From Thiolinea disciformis DSM 14473 (lineage in GTDB: Bacteria > Pseudomonadota > Gammaproteobacteria > Thiotrichales > Thiotrichaceae): a stretch of 64,000 bases of DNA. The stretch covers positions 1-64,000 of the forward strand of contig NZ_AQVE01000018.1 of assembly GCF_000371925.1 (NCBI RefSeq), given 5' to 3'. Positions within the stretch are counted from its first letter, which is position 1. Every line of letters begins with the position of its first letter. Shown here piece after piece: positions 32,581 through 44,580 of this stretch. The notes beneath the pieces were generated by a model. That model saw nothing but the letters and a program-made list of their open reading frames with translations, had not been told where the DNA came from and did no database searches. A program made the position numbers and the translations under genes.

Positions 32581-33327
32581 ATGTCTATTAAGATTTTAGT
32601 AGTTGATGACGAAGAATATGCTCGCGAGCGGATTAAAGGATTAATTGCACGTTGTGCAGATTATTCAGTTTGTGCTGAAGCCGAAAACGGGGCTGAAGCT
32701 GTCGTAATGGTGGAACGTTTCCAACCCGATATTGTGTTGATGGATATTACCATGCCGGGAATGGATGGTCTGGAATCTGCAAGACATATTGCCAAAATGG
32801 AAACGCCACCTGCCGTCATATTTACCACAGCGTATGGTGAATATGCTCTAGAAGCCTTTTCAACAAAAGCAACAGGGTATCTTATGAAGCCGATAAGACA
32901 AGAACAATTATTACAAAGTCTAGAACAGGCCCGCTCATTGAACCGTGCACAGCGCTTAGAAATGTTAGAGCAACGTACTGGCGGCCAACGCTCAGCACGC
33001 AAGCATATCTGCGCGCGTATGCGTGGTAATTTGGAGTTAATCCCTATCGAAGATGTCGTTTATTTCCAAGCAGACCAAAAATACGTCACAGTGCGCCACA
33101 ATGGCGGTGAAGTCATCATTGAAGAATCACTCAAATCACTTGAAAACGATTTAGCGGATCGTTTTATTCGTATTCACCGCAATGCCTTAGTCGCTAAGAG
33201 CCGTATTACGGGTTTAACCAAGTCTGATGTGGGTCGTACCCAAATCACCTTGGATAAAGTCCGCGATCAACTAGAAGTCAGTCGCCGCCATTTAGCTGAA
33301 GTGCGCCGTTTTGTGCGTGGTCGCTAA
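32581..33327 (+). CDS. algR: LytTR response regulator AlgR
   Basis: This 248-residue response regulator has a receiver domain (1-120) with acidic pocket VVDDEE and phospho-acceptor Asp55 (VLMDITMPG), Thr in FTTAYG and Lys in YLMKPI. A C-terminal LytTR DNA-binding domain follows (about 145-245, VVYFQADQKYVTV, then FIRIHRNALV). It is encoded next to its kinase. In Pseudomonas the next gene is hemC, but here a terminator and the atp operon follow. Confidence 0.92.
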   Translation: MSIKILVVDDEEYARERIKGLIARCADYSVCAEAENGAEAVVMVERFQPDIVLMDITMPGMDGLESARHIAKMETPPAVIFTTAYGEYALEAFSTKATGYLMKPIRQEQLLQSLEQARSLNRAQRLEMLEQRTGGQRSARKHICARMRGNLELIPIEDVVYFQADQKYVTVRHNGGEVIIEESLKSLENDLADRFIRIHRNALVAKSRITGLTKSDVGRTQITLDKVRDQLEVSRRHLAEVRRFVRGR

Positions 33328-33346
33328 TTAGGATGTGGTTTTTATT

Positions 33347-33372
33347 AAAGGCCGACTTGTTCGGCCTTTTTT
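33347..33372 (+). terminator. Terminator after algR
   Basis: A 9-bp stem AAAGGCCGA / TCGGCCTTT with loop CTTGT is followed by T-rich sequence, 20 bases after the algR stop. Confidence 0.85.
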
Positions 33373-33685
33373 ATGAGTACACTTACTAGGTTTACAAGCT
33401 AAGCGTTTTTTCAGCCTGCACAATCGTCTTATCTAAGTTCAGCCCATCCTAGTCAGGTGTGTTATAGCCGACTCAGCCTGTTGCCACTTCAATTGAACAG
33501 ACGCTTAAGAATGATCTTGTTCAATCCTTACCAAAATGGCGTCTTAAGTGCCGTTTTATTCAGTTTGGTTTGTTAAAATTTACTTATTGTTCAGCTATCA
33601 CTCGATAGACTGTTGACCCTATATTAGTCTATCTCTATACTCCACGGGCATTTAGTTAGGGTCTACCCCTCAAGTCTGGGAACGC
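33373..33685 (+). promoter_or_regulatory. atp operon promoter region
   Basis: No coding region is supported in this gap. A strong sigma-70 promoter is visible: TTGACC (33613-33618), 17-bp spacer, TATACT (33636-33641), giving a start near 33648 and a leader of about 38 bases. Upstream, an 8-bp inverted repeat (ATTGAACA 33492-33499, TGTTCAAT 33518-33525) with an 18-bp spacer could be an operator. Confidence 0.6.
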
Positions 33686-34039
33686 ATGCAAAGCGTACTG
33701 ATTATTCAAGCTACTTTGATACTACTAAGCACGATTGGTTTCGTGTTTTATCAAGGCGAAGCAGCATTAACGCCTGCCCTATATGGCGGCGCTATTGCAT
33801 TAGTGAGCACTCTGTTACTGAAAAGTCGTGGTGCTCAGGTGGAGGAAATAGCAAAAACTAACCCACAGCAAAGCTTATATCACCTATACGGGGTGATAGT
33901 GCTGCGTTTTGTGTTGGTTTTGGGTGGTTTGGGTTTTGGATTGGGATATCTGAAATTTCCTGTCACTCCACTATTAGTTACCTTCATGGTAGCTCAAGTA
34001 GCTTATATGTTGGCGGGATCGCGTCAAGCGGCGCGATAA
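33686..34039 (+). CDS. atpI: ATP synthase subunit I (AtpI)
   Basis: This 117-residue membrane protein has about four hydrophobic segments and is the first gene of the atp operon. AtpI helps assemble the c-ring and is not part of the final enzyme. Sequence is poorly conserved in general. The call relies on size, hydrophobicity (YGGAIALVSTLLLK, then LRFVLVLGGLGFGLGYLK) and position 44 bases before atpB. Confidence 0.8.
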   Translation: MQSVLIIQATLILLSTIGFVFYQGEAALTPALYGGAIALVSTLLLKSRGAQVEEIAKTNPQQSLYHLYGVIVLRFVLVLGGLGFGLGYLKFPVTPLLVTFMVAQVAYMLAGSRQAAR

Positions 34040-34080
34040 CGACGATAACACAGGTTTTTTAACTTTAGCGTACGGGGTAA

Positions 34081-34941
<861 letters not shown>

Positions 34942-35033
34942 GTTGTGTAGAGCAGCGTTCAGGCGTTGCTCTTAACACAACAGCAGATTTACTTTACATT
35001 TTTTGATTTTCTTTAATTTTTAGGAGACTCCAA

Positions 35034-35318
35034 ATGGATCCACAATTACTTGCCGGTATCTACTCAAGCACTGCTATCGTTGTTGGTATCGTGTTGGCAG
35101 CCGCTGCATTCGGTTCTGCATTAGGTTGGGCGTTAATCTGCTCTAAGTTCCTCGAAGGTATTACCCGTCAGCCAGAAATGCGCGCTCAATTAACTGGCCA
35201 GATGTTATTTACTGGTGGTTTGATGGAAGCGTTCCCGATGATCGTCTTAGGTATCTCTATGTGGTTCATCTTCGCTAACCCATTTGCTAGCGCATTCCAA
35301 GCAGCGATTGGCGGCTAA
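35034..35318 (+). CDS. atpE: ATP synthase F0 subunit c
   Basis: This 94-residue helical hairpin forms the rotating ring. The polar loop RQPE (residues about 44-47) contacts gamma/epsilon. The ion-binding carboxylate is Glu in GGLMEAFPM (residue 64), replacing the Asp61 of E. coli. The sodium-coordinating Gln of the first helix is absent, so proton coupling is expected. A good AGGAG site precedes the start after a 92-base gap. Confidence 0.95.
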   Translation: MDPQLLAGIYSSTAIVVGIVLAAAAFGSALGWALICSKFLEGITRQPEMRAQLTGQMLFTGGLMEAFPMIVLGISMWFIFANPFASAFQAAIGG

Positions 35319-35362
35319 TCACCCGATTGTTAATTGTTGTTCCTTAACATTCGGAGATTAAC

Positions 35363-35833
35363 ATGAATATTACAGCTACACTGATCGGCCAAGTTATCGT
35401 GTTTGCGATCTTGGTTTGGTTCATCAAAGGCGTACTTTGGGAGCCAATGATGAAAGTGCTGGATGATCGTAAAGCTCGTATCGCCTCTGGTTTAGCCGCT
35501 GCTGAAAAAGGTAAGCAAGAGGAAGAAGTTGCTCGTCAAAAAGCAGCGGATGAACTCAAAAAAGCTAAACAAGAAAGCGCTGACATCATTGCTCAAGCGC
35601 AACGTCGTGCGACAGAGATCGTTGAAGAAGCTAAGAATACTGCCTTGGAAGAGGCAAATCGCGTTAAGTCCGCTGCTACTGCTGAATTGGATCAGGAAGT
35701 TTCACGTGCGCGTGAAGGTTTGCGTTCCCAAGTGGCTGCTTTAGCGGTTGATGGTGCGCAAAAGATTCTTGGCAAAGAAATCGATGCAAAGGTGCACGCG
35801 AAAGTATTGGATGAACTGGCCGCGCAAATTTAA
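35363..35833 (+). CDS. atpF: ATP synthase F0 subunit b
   Basis: This 156-residue subunit has a single N-terminal membrane helix ([22 protein letters not shown]) and then a long Lys/Ala/Glu coiled coil that forms the peripheral stalk. Length equals E. coli AtpF (156). It is encoded 44 bases after atpE and 11 bases before atpH. Confidence 0.95.
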   Translation: MNITATLIGQVIVFAILVWFIKGVLWEPMMKVLDDRKARIASGLAAAEKGKQEEEVARQKAADELKKAKQESADIIAQAQRRATEIVEEAKNTALEEANRVKSAATAELDQEVSRAREGLRSQVAALAVDGAQKILGKEIDAKVHAKVLDELAAQI

Positions 35834-35844
35834 GGTGGTGAACC

Positions 35845-36381
35845 ATGTCTGAATTGACAACCGCTGCCCGTCCTTACGCGAAAGCTGTGTTTGAGATGGC
35901 GCAGCAAGACGGGACGTTGGCAAACTGGTCGGCACAATTAGCTGCCATGTCTGCGGTAGTGTCAGCAGAGGGTGCTGCCAAGCTGCTTGCAAACCCACGT
36001 TTGAGTAAAGAGCAAAAAGTGGACTTGATTGCGGATATCGCAGGTGATGCGTTATACGACAAAGGCCATAATTTGCTGAACGTGCTAGCAGAAAATGATC
36101 GTTTTGCCTTATTGCCTGAAATCTCGGTTCTGTTTGAGCAGATGCGAGCTGATGCAGAAGGTACGGTCGACGTTGATATTGTTTCAGCTTACAAGCTAGA
36201 TGATAAGCAGCAAAAGATGCTCACTGCGGCGCTCCAAAAACGCTTTGGACGTAATGTCAAGCTCACGACGAGTGTGGATAGCTCTTTAATGGGCGGTGCT
36301 ATCATTCGTGCCGGTGACCTCGTGATTGACGGTTCGATTCAAAGTCGTCTGAAAGATATGAAGGCGGCCTTGAGCCGATAA
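35845..36381 (+). CDS. atpH: ATP synthase F1 subunit delta
   Basis: This 178-residue stator subunit links the b subunits to the top of the alpha/beta hexamer. The N-terminal six-helix domain begins TTAARPYAKAVFEMA, and the C-terminal signature GGAIIRAGDLVIDGSIQSRL (near 150-170) is typical. It lies 15 bases before atpA. Confidence 0.95.
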   Translation: MSELTTAARPYAKAVFEMAQQDGTLANWSAQLAAMSAVVSAEGAAKLLANPRLSKEQKVDLIADIAGDALYDKGHNLLNVLAENDRFALLPEISVLFEQMRADAEGTVDVDIVSAYKLDDKQQKMLTAALQKRFGRNVKLTTSVDSSLMGGAIIRAGDLVIDGSIQSRLKDMKAALSR

Positions 36382-36396
36382 CTGAGGAATTAGTAA

Positions 36397-37938
36397 ATGC
36401 AACTTAACCCAACTGAAATCAGTGATCTGATTAAGAAGCGCATCAGTAGCTTCGAAGCAAGCGCTGAAGCACGTACAGAGGGTACCGTTGTTTCCGTTAT
36501 GGACGGTATCGTCCGCATCCACGGCTTAGCTGATGTTATGTCCGGCGAGATGATTGAATTTTCAAGCGGAACCTTTGGTCTAGCTCTGAACTTGGAGCGT
36601 GATTCTGTCGGTGCGGTCGTTCTGGGTGACTATAAAGTCATTACAGAAGGTGACACCGTTAAATGTACGGGTCGTATCTTAGAAACCCCAGTAGGCCGTG
36701 GCTTGCTAGGTCGCGTCGTTGATGCCTTAGGTAGACCTATCGATGGTAAAGGCGCGGTAGAAAACGATGGTTTCGCGCCTGTTGAGCAAATCGCCCCTGG
36801 CGTTATCGATCGTCAATCGGTTGACCAACCGTTAGAAACCGGTATTAAAGCGTTAGACGCGATGGTTCCTGTTGGCCGTGGTCAGCGTGAATTGATTATC
36901 GGTGACCGCCAAACCGGTAAGACGGCGGTCGCCATTGACACCATCCTGAACCAAAAAGGTAAGGGTGTTAAATGTATCTATGTTGCGGTGGGTCAAAAGG
37001 CTTCTTCCGTAGCAGCGGTGGTACGTAAGTTAGAAGAGCATGGCGCCATGGACTATACCATTGTCGTGGCCGCCAATGCTTCTGACCCAGCCTCTATGCA
37101 GTTCTTAGCGCCTTATGCGGGCTGTGCGATGGGTGAGTATTTCCGTGACCGTGGTGAAGATGCACTGATCGTTTATGATGACTTAACCAAGCAAGCGTGG
37201 GCATATCGTCAAGTGTCCTTGTTGTTACGTCGTCCACCCGGTCGTGAAGCTTATCCCGGTGACGTTTTCTACTTGCACTCGCGTTTGTTAGAGCGCGCAT
37301 CACGCGTAAATGCGGCTTATGTTGAGCGTCTTACTAAAGGTGCAGTAACAGGTAAAACGGGTTCTTTAACAGCATTGCCGATTATTGAAACGCAAGAAGG
37401 TGACGTATCGGCATTCGTTCCGACCAACGTTATCTCCATCACTGACGGTCAAATCTTCTTAGAAACCGATCTGTTCAACTCGGGTATTCGTCCTGCGATC
37501 AATGCGGGTCTGTCAGTATCACGCGTTGGTGGTTCGGCACAAACGAAGATCGTTAAGAAGCTGGGCGGTGGTGTACGTTTGGACTTAGCACAATATCGTG
37601 AATTGGCAGCGTTCTCACAGTTCGCGTCAGATTTGGATGAGTCTACTCGTAAACAATTAGAGCGTGGTCAACGGGTTACTGAACTGATGAAACAGCCTCA
37701 GTATTCACCTATGTCTACTGCTGAAATCGGTATTGCTTTATATGCAGCTAACAACGGCTATTTAGACGATGTAGCGGTAAATAAAGTCGTGGATTTCCAG
37801 GCTGCTTTATTGAGCTACCTGCGTTCTAGCCAGTCAGAGTTACTGAATAAAGTTAACGATGGCGGCAAATTTGATGACGATATTGCGAAAGCAATAGGTA
37901 AAGCGTTAGACGATTTTAAATCTAAGAACACTTGGTAA
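36397..37938 (+). CDS. atpA: ATP synthase F1 subunit alpha
   Basis: This 513-residue non-catalytic nucleotide-binding subunit has the same length as E. coli AtpA. Its P-loop is [10 protein letters not shown] (about 169-178). The signature [17 protein letters not shown] near 367-383 and the Arg finger in that segment are present. The N-terminal helix binds delta. It sits between atpH (15 bases) and atpG (15 bases). Confidence 0.97.
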   Translation: MQLNPTEISDLIKKRISSFEASAEARTEGTVVSVMDGIVRIHGLADVMSGEMIEFSSGTFGLALNLERDSVGAVVLGDYKVITEGDTVKCTGRILETPVGRGLLGRVVDALGRPIDGKGAVENDGFAPVEQIAPGVIDRQSVDQPLETGIKALDAMVPVGRGQRELIIGDRQTGKTAVAIDTILNQKGKGVKCIYVAVGQKASSVAAVVRKLEEHGAMDYTIVVAANASDPASMQFLAPYAGCAMGEYFRDRGEDALIVYDDLTKQAWAYRQVSLLLRRPPGREAYPGDVFYLHSRLLERASRVNAAYVERLTKGAVTGKTGSLTALPIIETQEGDVSAFVPTNVISITDGQIFLETDLFNSGIRPAINAGLSVSRVGGSAQTKIVKKLGGGVRLDLAQYRELAAFSQFASDLDESTRKQLERGQRVTELMKQPQYSPMSTAEIGIALYAANNGYLDDVAVNKVVDFQAALLSYLRSSQSELLNKVNDGGKFDDDIAKAIGKALDDFKSKNTW

Positions 37939-37953
37939 GGGGAGGTTGATCCC

Positions 37954-38808
37954 ATGTCAGGTGCTAAGGAAATAAAATCGCAGATCAAGAGTATCAAGAA
38001 TACTCGAAAGATCACCAAAGCTATGGAAATGGTCGCTGCTTCTAAAATGCGCCGTGCGCAAGACAGAATGCGGGCTAGTCGGCCCTACGCTGAAAAAATG
38101 CGTCAGGTAGTCGGCCATTTAGCGAAGGGACATCTGGAGTATAAGCATCCTTACACCCTCGAACGCCCTGTCAAACGCGTAGGATACATTATTGTATCTT
38201 CTGATCGTGGTTTGGCTGGCGGCTTAAACGTAAACTTGTTCAAAACTGCCTTACAAAGTATGGCTGCGTGGCGCGAACAAGGTGTGGAAGTCGACATTGC
38301 GGTGTTCGGTAATAAAGGTGTTGCAGCATTTCGTCGTTATGGCCTAGTGGCTGAAAAGAGTCATTTAGGTGATGCGCCCAAACTCACTGATTTAATCGGT
38401 GTGATTAAGGTAATGCTGGATGCGTATGATGCTGGCAAGATTGATCGTCTTTACTTGGTCGAAAATGAATTCGTCAACAGTATGACGCAGAAACCTCAAG
38501 TGACTCAGTTGATTCCGATTCAGGCGTCCAACGAGCAAGAAATTAGCTACCATTGGGATTATATCTATGAACCCAATGCGGAAGAGATCGTCGATACCCT
38601 GATGGAACGCTACATTGAATCCTTGGTTTATCAAGGGGTTGTTGAAAATGTAGCGTGCGAAATGGCGGCGCGGATGGTAGCAATGAAAAGCGCTTCCGAC
38701 AACGCGGGCAAACTGATTCACGAGCTGCAACTGGTCTATAACAAAGCGCGTCAAGCGGCAATCACGCAGGAAATCTCCGAGATTGTAGCGGGTGCTGCGG
38801 CAGTTTAA
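37954..38808 (+). CDS. atpG: ATP synthase F1 subunit gamma
   Basis: This 284-residue central rotor shaft has an N-terminal helix ([22 protein letters not shown]) and a C-terminal helix ending in [20 protein letters not shown], which form the coiled coil inside alpha3beta3. The [12 protein letters not shown] motif near 75-87 contacts the c-ring. The preceding start has a GGGGAGG site. Confidence 0.97.
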   Translation: MSGAKEIKSQIKSIKNTRKITKAMEMVAASKMRRAQDRMRASRPYAEKMRQVVGHLAKGHLEYKHPYTLERPVKRVGYIIVSSDRGLAGGLNVNLFKTALQSMAAWREQGVEVDIAVFGNKGVAAFRRYGLVAEKSHLGDAPKLTDLIGVIKVMLDAYDAGKIDRLYLVENEFVNSMTQKPQVTQLIPIQASNEQEISYHWDYIYEPNAEEIVDTLMERYIESLVYQGVVENVACEMAARMVAMKSASDNAGKLIHELQLVYNKARQAAITQEISEIVAGAAAV

Positions 38809-38826
38809 GACTGGGCCAGCTGTTAA

Positions 38827-40236
<1,410 letters not shown>

Positions 40237-40252
40237 TTAGGAGGGCAGTCTG

Positions 40253-40681
40253 ATGGCCAATACGATACAGCTAGACGTAGTAAGTGCCGAAGCACGTATG
40301 TTCTCAGGCACTGTGTTAGATGTAGTCGTACCGGGTGTTTTAGGTGCGATGGATATTTTACCACGTCATGCGCAATTGGTTTCTAAATTAAGTCCGGGCG
40401 AATTGCGTTATCGTGCGGCTGATGGAAGCCAAGGGTCTATGTTCGTCTCGGGTGGAATGGTTGAAATTCAACCGCACGTAGTCACTGTATTAGCAGATAC
40501 AGCGATTCGTGCTGACGATCTGGACGAAGCCAAGGCGAGTGAAGCTGTTAAGCGTGCGAAAGATGCTTTAGAAGGAAAAGATCCTGCGGATCTCAACTAT
40601 GAGGCATTACAAGCTGAGCTGGAAGCTGCTAAAGCGCAAATGGAAATGTTGCGCCGTATCGGCAAATCACGCCAAGGTTAA
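40253..40681 (+). CDS. atpC: ATP synthase F1 subunit epsilon
   Basis: This 142-residue subunit has an N-terminal beta sandwich (VPGVLGAMDILPRHAQLVS near 25-45) and a C-terminal two-helix domain that can inhibit ATP hydrolysis. It is the last gene of the operon, closed by a strong terminator 22 bases later. Confidence 0.96.
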   Translation: MANTIQLDVVSAEARMFSGTVLDVVVPGVLGAMDILPRHAQLVSKLSPGELRYRAADGSQGSMFVSGGMVEIQPHVVTVLADTAIRADDLDEAKASEAVKRAKDALEGKDPADLNYEALQAELEAAKAQMEMLRRIGKSRQG

Positions 40682-40700
40682 TCGCTTAACCATTACCCTG

Positions 40701-40726
40701 AAAAGGCTCCTTAAGGAGCCTTTTTT
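40701..40726 (+). terminator. Terminator of the atp operon
   Basis: AAGGCTCC-TTAA-GGAGCCTT is followed by T6. The palindrome could also serve the convergent yhbY gene on the minus strand. Confidence 0.9.
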
Positions 40727-40734
40727 ATGTGAGA

Positions 40735-41037
40735 CTAAGCGACAGTGTGGAATAAACTCGGTCTTTCTAAATTGCGCTGATACAACACTGCCACATTACC
40801 AATTTTTTGAATGAGTACTGCCCCACTGGCATGGGCTAAAATCGCCTCCAAAACCTCATCTCGTGCTTCACGATCACCTACGCTAATTTTGATCTTTACT
40901 AATTGGTGATATTCCAACGCCTTATCCAGTTCGGTAAGTATGGTATCCTTCAAGCCATGCTGTCCCACCATCACAATAGGATTGAGTGTGTGGGCGAGAC
41001 TTTTTAGGTGTTTGCGTTGTGCGTCCGTGAGTTCCAT
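40735..41037 (-). CDS. yhbY: Ribosome-associated RNA-binding protein YhbY
   Basis: This 100-residue CRS1/YhbY-domain protein binds the 50S precursor. The full domain is visible: LTDAQRKHLKSLAHTLNPIV, then VGQHGLKDTILTELDKALEYHQLVKIKI in part and the GNVAVLYQRN end. It is divergent from rlmE-ftsH with a 37-base gap, the usual gammaproteobacterial arrangement. Confidence 0.93.
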   Translation of the reverse strand: MELTDAQRKHLKSLAHTLNPIVMVGQHGLKDTILTELDKALEYHQLVKIKISVGDREARDEVLEAILAHASGAVLIQKIGNVAVLYQRNLERPSLFHTVA

Positions 41038-41074
41038 CAGATTTTCCAGAGAAATGGTGTGATAAAGTTATAGT

Positions 41075-41695
41075 ATGGCAAGAAGTAAGAGTAGTAACCA
41101 ATGGTTGCGTGAACATTTTGATGACGAGTATGTCAAAAAAGCACAACAAGAAGGCTATCGTTCACGCGCTGTATACAAATTAAAAGAAATTCAAGAGAAA
41201 GATCGGATCATTCAACCGAATTTCAAAATTATTGATTTAGGTGCTGCCCCCGGCGGATGGAGTCAGTATGCAGCCCAATTAATAGGAAAAAACGGACGGA
41301 TTGTGGCGAGTGATATTTTACCGATGGATCCTTTGGCTTTTGTGGAGTTTGTGCAAGGCGATTTTCGTGAAGAAAGTGTCTTAAACCAGCTGCTTGAATT
41401 ATTGGGTGACGATAAAGCGCATCTTGTTATTTCGGATATGGCACCCAATATGAGTGGTATGGATACGGTTGACCAGCCACGTGCTATGTACTTATGTGAA
41501 TTAGCCTTGGATATGGCTATCAAAGTGTTACGCCCGCAAGGTGCTTTCTTAGTCAAACTGTTTCAAGGTGAGGGCTCAGAGGCGTTTTTGCGCGACATGC
41601 GTCAACACTTTAAAACCGTAAAAATTCGTAAGCCTAGCGCCTCAAGACCCCGTAGTCGTGAAGTTTATGTGCTTGCCCAGGGCTTTATGGTTTAA
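41075..41695 (+). CDS. rlmE: 23S rRNA Um2552 2'-O-methyltransferase
   Basis: This 206-residue FtsJ/RrmJ-family enzyme methylates U2552 in the ribosomal A site. The N-terminus has [19 protein letters not shown]. The SAM-binding motif [14 protein letters not shown] is near 50-63, and the K-D-K-E catalytic residues lie in [10 protein letters not shown] and [10 protein letters not shown]. Length matches E. coli (209). It precedes ftsH, as usual. Confidence 0.96.
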   Translation: MARSKSSNQWLREHFDDEYVKKAQQEGYRSRAVYKLKEIQEKDRIIQPNFKIIDLGAAPGGWSQYAAQLIGKNGRIVASDILPMDPLAFVEFVQGDFREESVLNQLLELLGDDKAHLVISDMAPNMSGMDTVDQPRAMYLCELALDMAIKVLRPQGAFLVKLFQGEGSEAFLRDMRQHFKTVKIRKPSASRPRSREVYVLAQGFMV

Positions 41696-41752
41696 TATTG
41701 AGAAACAAGCAGGGTAGCGATGGGCGCTTACCTGTGGAAACGGAGAAATTTC

Positions 41753-43672
41753 TTGAACGATTTAACAAAAAATTTACTGATCTGGGCCGTTATTGCATTT
41801 GTAATGATCGCAGTGTTCAGCAAGTTCAGTGCGCCCGTTCAGTCTGCAACCACGGTCTCTTACTCAGAATTTATTAATAGTGCACGCAGTGGTGCTATTA
41901 AAGAAGTGGATATTAGAGGCCAAAAAATTATTGGTAAGACCCAAGATGGCGTGCCTTTTATGACTTATATGCCACCCGATGATCCCCAGATGATCACCGA
42001 TTTGTTGGCACATAAAGTAGTGGTGAATGCAGCTCCACCAGAAGAGCGTTCTATTTTGTGGGACATCGTTGTTAATTCAGTGCCTTTATTGCTGATTATT
42101 GGCTTATGGATTTATATCATGCGCCAAATGCAAGGCGGTGGAAGTGGTCGTGGGGCTATGTCCTTCGGTAAAAGCCGTGCACGCATGATGACCGAAGACC
42201 AAGTTAAAGTCACCTTTAACGATGTTGCAGGCTGCGAAGAAGCCAAAGAAGAAGTCGGTGAGTTAGTTGAGTTTTTACGTGATCCGGGCAAATTCCAAAA
42301 ATTGGGTGGTAAAATTCCACGCGGTGTTTTAATGGTTGGCTCACCGGGCACAGGTAAGACTTTATTAGCAAAAGCGATTGCGGGTGAAGCAAAAGTTCCT
42401 TTCTTTAGTATTTCCGGCTCTGATTTCGTCGAAATGTTTGTGGGCGTTGGTGCATCTCGCGTGCGCGATATGTTCGAACAAGCTAAGAAACACGCGCCTT
42501 GCATTATTTTCATTGATGAAATCGATGCTGTGGGGCGCCAACGTGGTGCTGGTTTAGGTGGTGGTCATGATGAGCGCGAGCAAACCTTAAACCAATTATT
42601 AGTCGAGATGGATGGCTTTGAGGGGAGTGAAGGCATTATCGTTATTGCAGCGACCAACCGTCCAGACGTACTAGACCCAGCCTTATTGCGCCCGGGCCGT
42701 TTTGACCGTCAAGTAGTTGTTCCATTGCCTGATGTGCGTGGCCGTGAGCAAATTTTACGTGTGCATATGCGTAAAGTCCCTTTAGGCGATGATGTAAAGC
42801 CATCATTAATTGCACGGGGTACACCTGGCTTTTCTGGTGCGGATTTGGCGAATTTAGTGAATGAGGCGGCCTTGTTTGCAGCACGTTCTAATAAGCGCAC
42901 TGTCGATATGATCGAGTTTGAAAAAGCGAAAGATAAGATCATGATGGGTGCTGAGCGTAAGTCCATGGTCATGAAGGATGAGGAAAAGTTAGCGACTGCT
43001 TATCATGAAGCGGGCCATGCGATTGTGGGTTTGAATGTGCCTGAGCATGATCCCGTTTATAAGGTGAGTATTATTCCGCGTGGCCGTGCCTTAGGTGTGA
43101 CCATGTATTTACCGCAGGAAGATCGTTACAGTGCGAGTAAGCAACGTTTGGAAAGCCAAATTTCAAGCCTGTATGGTGGTCGGATTGCTGAAGAGCTGAT
43201 TTATGGCTTTGAAGGGGTAACGACTGGCGCTTCGAATGATATTGAGCGTGCTACCAATATTGCGCGCAGCATGGTCACGAAATGGGGCTTATCTAGCAGC
43301 ATGGGGCCTTTGGCTTATTCCGAAGATGAAGGTGAGGTGTTCTTAGGGCGTTCAGTCACTCAGCATAAGCATATGTCAGATGACACTGCCCATGCGATCG
43401 ATAAGGAAATCCGTGAAGTGATTGATCGTAACTATAGCCGTGCTAAAACGATTCTAGTCGAGAATATGGATAAACTTCATGCGATGGCTCAAGCATTAAT
43501 GAAATATGAAACCATTGATCAAGAGCAGATTGCGGCGATTATGCGAGGTGAAGAGCCAAAACCACCGGCGGATTGGACTGATGATGAAAAAGGCGGTAAG
43601 CCTTCTGCACCAAACCGTCCCCAAGCTGAGCCTGATGAGCCAGTTTTAGGTGGAACGGCTAGTCTCCATTAA
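41753..43672 (+). CDS. ftsH: ATP-dependent membrane zinc protease FtsH
   Basis: This membrane-anchored AAA+ protease degrades LpxC, heat-shock sigma factor and misassembled membrane proteins. It has two membrane segments (about 7-22 and 108-125), Walker A GSPGTGKT (near 196), Walker B IIFIDEID, the second region of homology, and zinc site HEAGH (near 420). I prefer the TTG at 41753, with GGAG seven bases upstream, because it gives the family N-terminus NDLTKNLL. An ATG at 41720, adding 11 residues with AGGG upstream, is the alternative. The tail is Pro/Asp-rich. Confidence 0.95.
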   Translation: MNDLTKNLLIWAVIAFVMIAVFSKFSAPVQSATTVSYSEFINSARSGAIKEVDIRGQKIIGKTQDGVPFMTYMPPDDPQMITDLLAHKVVVNAAPPEERSILWDIVVNSVPLLLIIGLWIYIMRQMQGGGSGRGAMSFGKSRARMMTEDQVKVTFNDVAGCEEAKEEVGELVEFLRDPGKFQKLGGKIPRGVLMVGSPGTGKTLLAKAIAGEAKVPFFSISGSDFVEMFVGVGASRVRDMFEQAKKHAPCIIFIDEIDAVGRQRGAGLGGGHDEREQTLNQLLVEMDGFEGSEGIIVIAATNRPDVLDPALLRPGRFDRQVVVPLPDVRGREQILRVHMRKVPLGDDVKPSLIARGTPGFSGADLANLVNEAALFAARSNKRTVDMIEFEKAKDKIMMGAERKSMVMKDEEKLATAYHEAGHAIVGLNVPEHDPVYKVSIIPRGRALGVTMYLPQEDRYSASKQRLESQISSLYGGRIAEELIYGFEGVTTGASNDIERATNIARSMVTKWGLSSSMGPLAYSEDEGEVFLGRSVTQHKHMSDDTAHAIDKEIREVIDRNYSRAKTILVENMDKLHAMAQALMKYETIDQEQIAAIMRGEEPKPPADWTDDEKGGKPSAPNRPQAEPDEPVLGGTASLH

Positions 43673-43696
43673 CTTGTTTCATTCGTTAATTTATTC

Positions 43697-43726
43697 AAGG
43701 CGTGGTCATCCACGCCTTATTTTTTG
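43697..43726 (+). terminator. Terminator after ftsH
   Basis: A GGCGTGG-TCAT-CCACGCC stem extended by AA/TT is followed by a T-rich run, 25 bases after the ftsH stop. It separates ftsH from folP, or attenuates read-through. Confidence 0.8.
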
Positions 43727-43736
43727 GTAAATCCTT

Positions 43737-44546
43737 ATGCTAGATCTTTCTTCGAAGCGCCCTCAAGTGATGGGTATTTTGAATGTTACTCCCGATTCTT
43801 TCTCCGATGGTGGCCATTTTAATCAAGTCGATAAGGCGCTGTATCACGCCGAGCAATTAATCCAAGAAGGTGCTGATATTATTGATATTGGTGGAGAGTC
43901 AACACGCCCAGGTTCAGAGGGAATCTCAGTGCAGGAAGAACTGGATCGCGTGATGCTTGTCCTGCAAGCTTTGCGAAGTCGATTTGATATTACACTCTCA
44001 GTGGACACCAGTAAGCCTGCTGTAATGAAAGAGGCTATTGCTGCTAAAGTCGATATGATTAATGATATTTATGCCCTGCAAGCGTCTGATGCTTTGGCGG
44101 TGTGTGCTGCGAGTGATGTGTCTATCTGCCTGATGCATATGCTGGGTGAACCCCGCACCATGCAACACCAGCCGCACTACCATGATGTTGTGCAAGAAAT
44201 TATTGATTTTTTTAAGCAGCGCATAGCAGTTTGTGAAAAAGCCGGTATTACCGTTGATCGCTTAATCCTTGATCCTGGATTTGGATTTGGTAAAAGCTTA
44301 GAGCATAATCAAAAACTCTTAAAACACTTGAACCAGTTGCAGGTCTTAGATCGACCCATTCTAGCTGGTTTATCACGAAAATCTATGATAGGGGCTTGGC
44401 TTGGCAACAAACCGGTATCAGAGCGCCTGCACGGGAGTGTAGCAGCTGCTTTACTAGCTGTTATGCAAGGGGCTTGCATAGTTCGTGTTCATGATGTGGC
44501 TGCTACCGTAGATGCCCTAAAAATTGCCCAAGTTGTACTAGAATAA
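43737..44546 (+). CDS. folP: Dihydropteroate synthase
   Basis: This 269-residue TIM-barrel enzyme of folate synthesis joins p-aminobenzoate to the pterin diphosphate and is the sulfonamide target. Signatures are GILNVTPDSFSDGGHF (13-28), IDIGGESTRPGSEG (near 50-63), and the phosphate-binding DPGFGFGKS plus GLSRKSMIG. It sits between ftsH and glmM, as in E. coli. Confidence 0.96.
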   Translation: MLDLSSKRPQVMGILNVTPDSFSDGGHFNQVDKALYHAEQLIQEGADIIDIGGESTRPGSEGISVQEELDRVMLVLQALRSRFDITLSVDTSKPAVMKEAIAAKVDMINDIYALQASDALAVCAASDVSICLMHMLGEPRTMQHQPHYHDVVQEIIDFFKQRIAVCEKAGITVDRLILDPGFGFGKSLEHNQKLLKHLNQLQVLDRPILAGLSRKSMIGAWLGNKPVSERLHGSVAAALLAVMQGACIVRVHDVAATVDALKIAQVVLE

Positions 44547-44580
44547 ATTTAGCTCTTTAAAATTGAATGGTTTTTAAGCA

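Noticed and set aside
35034-35318. Sodium-dependent ATP synthase
   Set aside because: Subunit c has the Glu carboxylate, but not the Gln of the first helix or the Ser/Thr partner needed for sodium binding.
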